A stretch of 5,976 bases of DNA from Saprospirales bacterium (GTDB lineage: Bacteria; Bacteroidota; Bacteroidia; Chitinophagales; JADJOU01). The notes beneath the pieces are model-generated. The model did not search any database and was not told where the DNA came from. It saw only the letters and a program-made list of their open reading frames with translations. A program made the translations under genes and the position numbers. The stretch covers positions 1 to 5,976 of the forward strand of contig CANHJR010000089.1 of the NCBI GenBank assembly GCA_947461165.1, written 5' to 3'. The stretch's first letter is position 1. The number at the start of each line of letters is the position of its first letter. Below are positions 5,459 to 5,976 of this stretch, one piece after another.

Positions 5459-5976
5459 ATGGCAATTATTACCAGTATTCAAAAACATGCTTATATCCTT
5501 GTAGCAATTATTGCTATTTGCATCCTAACCTTCTTGTTCGAGGTTATCAATCCCAATCTCAATGCATTGACCTCTGACAATTCCGTTGGTACTGTCAATG
5601 GCAAAACATTGGAATACGACGAATATAAAAAGTTGTTTGATGACCGTGAAAAGGAGCTTAGAGCTACAAAAGGTGGACAAAACCCAACAGAAGATGAGCT
5701 GTTTGGAATCAAAAATCAAATATGGAGCAATTTCGTATTGGAAAATGTAGTTACCAAAAATCTTGAAGAATTAGGTATTGGTGTCTCGGGTGCAGAGCTT
5801 GTAGAAATTACAACCGGTCAGTATATTGACGCGCAAATCAAACAAATTCCAGCCTTTACAGGTGCTAATGGTCAATATGATCCTATTCTTTTCAAAAACT
5901 TCATGAAGACGATCAGCATGGACAAGGAGCGTGAAAAATCTTGGTTAGAGTTTGAATCTCAGTTGAAAGCCAATCG
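5459..5976 (+). CDS. ppiD: PpiD-like periplasmic peptidyl-prolyl isomerase/chaperone, N-terminal part (3' end outside window)
   Basis: Open from ATG 5459 to the window edge: 172 codons plus two bases, no stop. Bacteroidota PpiD-like proteins are around 700 residues, so about a quarter is visible. Residues 1-10 are a short cytoplasmic end and about 11-30 a single membrane anchor (YILVAIIAICILTFLFEVI) without a lipobox. From residue 43 follows a SurA-N/PpiD-type chaperone region: VGTVNGKTLEYDEYKKLFDD (43-62), IKNQIWSNFVLENVVTKNLE (84-103), LGIGVSGAEL (105-114), then IKQIPAFTGANGQYDPILF (127-145) and WLEFESQL (162-169). This tracks E. coli PpiD (VNDQTISRGQFE..., LGISDEQV, IFATPAFQVDGKFD) segment by segment. 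The parvulin domain would lie downstream. Expected role: inner-membrane-anchored, periplasm-facing chaperone for newly exported and outer-membrane proteins; in E. coli PpiD the parvulin domain is catalytically inactive, so isomerase activity here is open. The ATG fits the promoter at 5410-5417; only a weak terminator-like signal separates the gene from the sigma operon. Confidence 0.9.
   Translation, partial: MAIITSIQKHAYILVAIIAICILTFLFEVINPNLNALTSDNSVGTVNGKTLEYDEYKKLFDDREKELRATKGGQNPTEDELFGIKNQIWSNFVLENVVTKNLEELGIGVSGAELVEITTGQYIDAQIKQIPAFTGANGQYDPILFKNFMKTISMDKEREKSWLEFESQLKAN

Noticed and set aside
5491..5719. Two minus-strand open frames over the start of the PpiD-like gene
   Set aside because: The plus-strand frame has a membrane anchor, a SurA/PpiD-like pattern and a typical promoter; the minus frames are serine-rich shadows.

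Overview
The window is an ordinary-looking stretch of an AT-rich chromosome, most likely from a member of the Bacteroidota. Three things point there. Good matches to the phylum's -7 promoter element TAnnTTTG lie in every promoter-bearing gap and face the right way. Ribosome binding sites are A-rich rather than Shine-Dalgarno-like. The gene types also fit: a 637-residue IGHMBP2/UPF1-like helicase, an ECF sigma factor paired with a small membrane protein, a stand-alone RnfD/NqrB-like membrane protein and a PpiD-type chaperone. The class cannot be fixed from sequence alone; Saprospiria- or Cytophagia-like lineages are plausible.

Layout from left to right. (1) 2-565 (+): the C-terminal two thirds of a BadF/BcrA-type or N-acetylglucosamine kinase-like sugar kinase, cut by the window edge. 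(2) 600-1118 (+): an unassigned basic protein with a TTG start. It has a recognisable FAPGKFLGY...DGRES...ISKIL core and a lysine-rich tail. (3) 1115-1945 (-): an RnfD/NqrB-like polytopic membrane protein, convergent with gene 2; their stop codons interleave. (4) 1946-2217: a divergent intergenic region with one -7 box facing each way. (5) 2218-4131 (+): a complete superfamily 1B helicase with all core motifs intact. (6) 4189-4695 and 4685-5320 (+): an ECF sigma factor with a TTG start, overlapping by 11 nt a four-TM protein that is the obvious candidate for its regulator. (7) 5321-5458: an intergenic region with two TACATTTG boxes, an A10 tract and a 6-bp inverted repeat. (8) 5459-5976 (+): the N-terminal part of a PpiD-like periplasmic foldase, cut by the right edge.

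The genes do not form one pathway. The clear functional unit is the translationally coupled sigma/membrane-protein pair. The helicase, the RnfD-like protein and the PpiD-like protein appear to be separate transcription units. I see no mobile element, CRISPR array, tRNA, rRNA or convincing strong terminator. No clearly new multi-gene system is visible. The best leads are the non-canonical sigma partner, the unassigned gene at 600-1118, and the RnfD-like protein that lacks the usual flavin-attachment motif.
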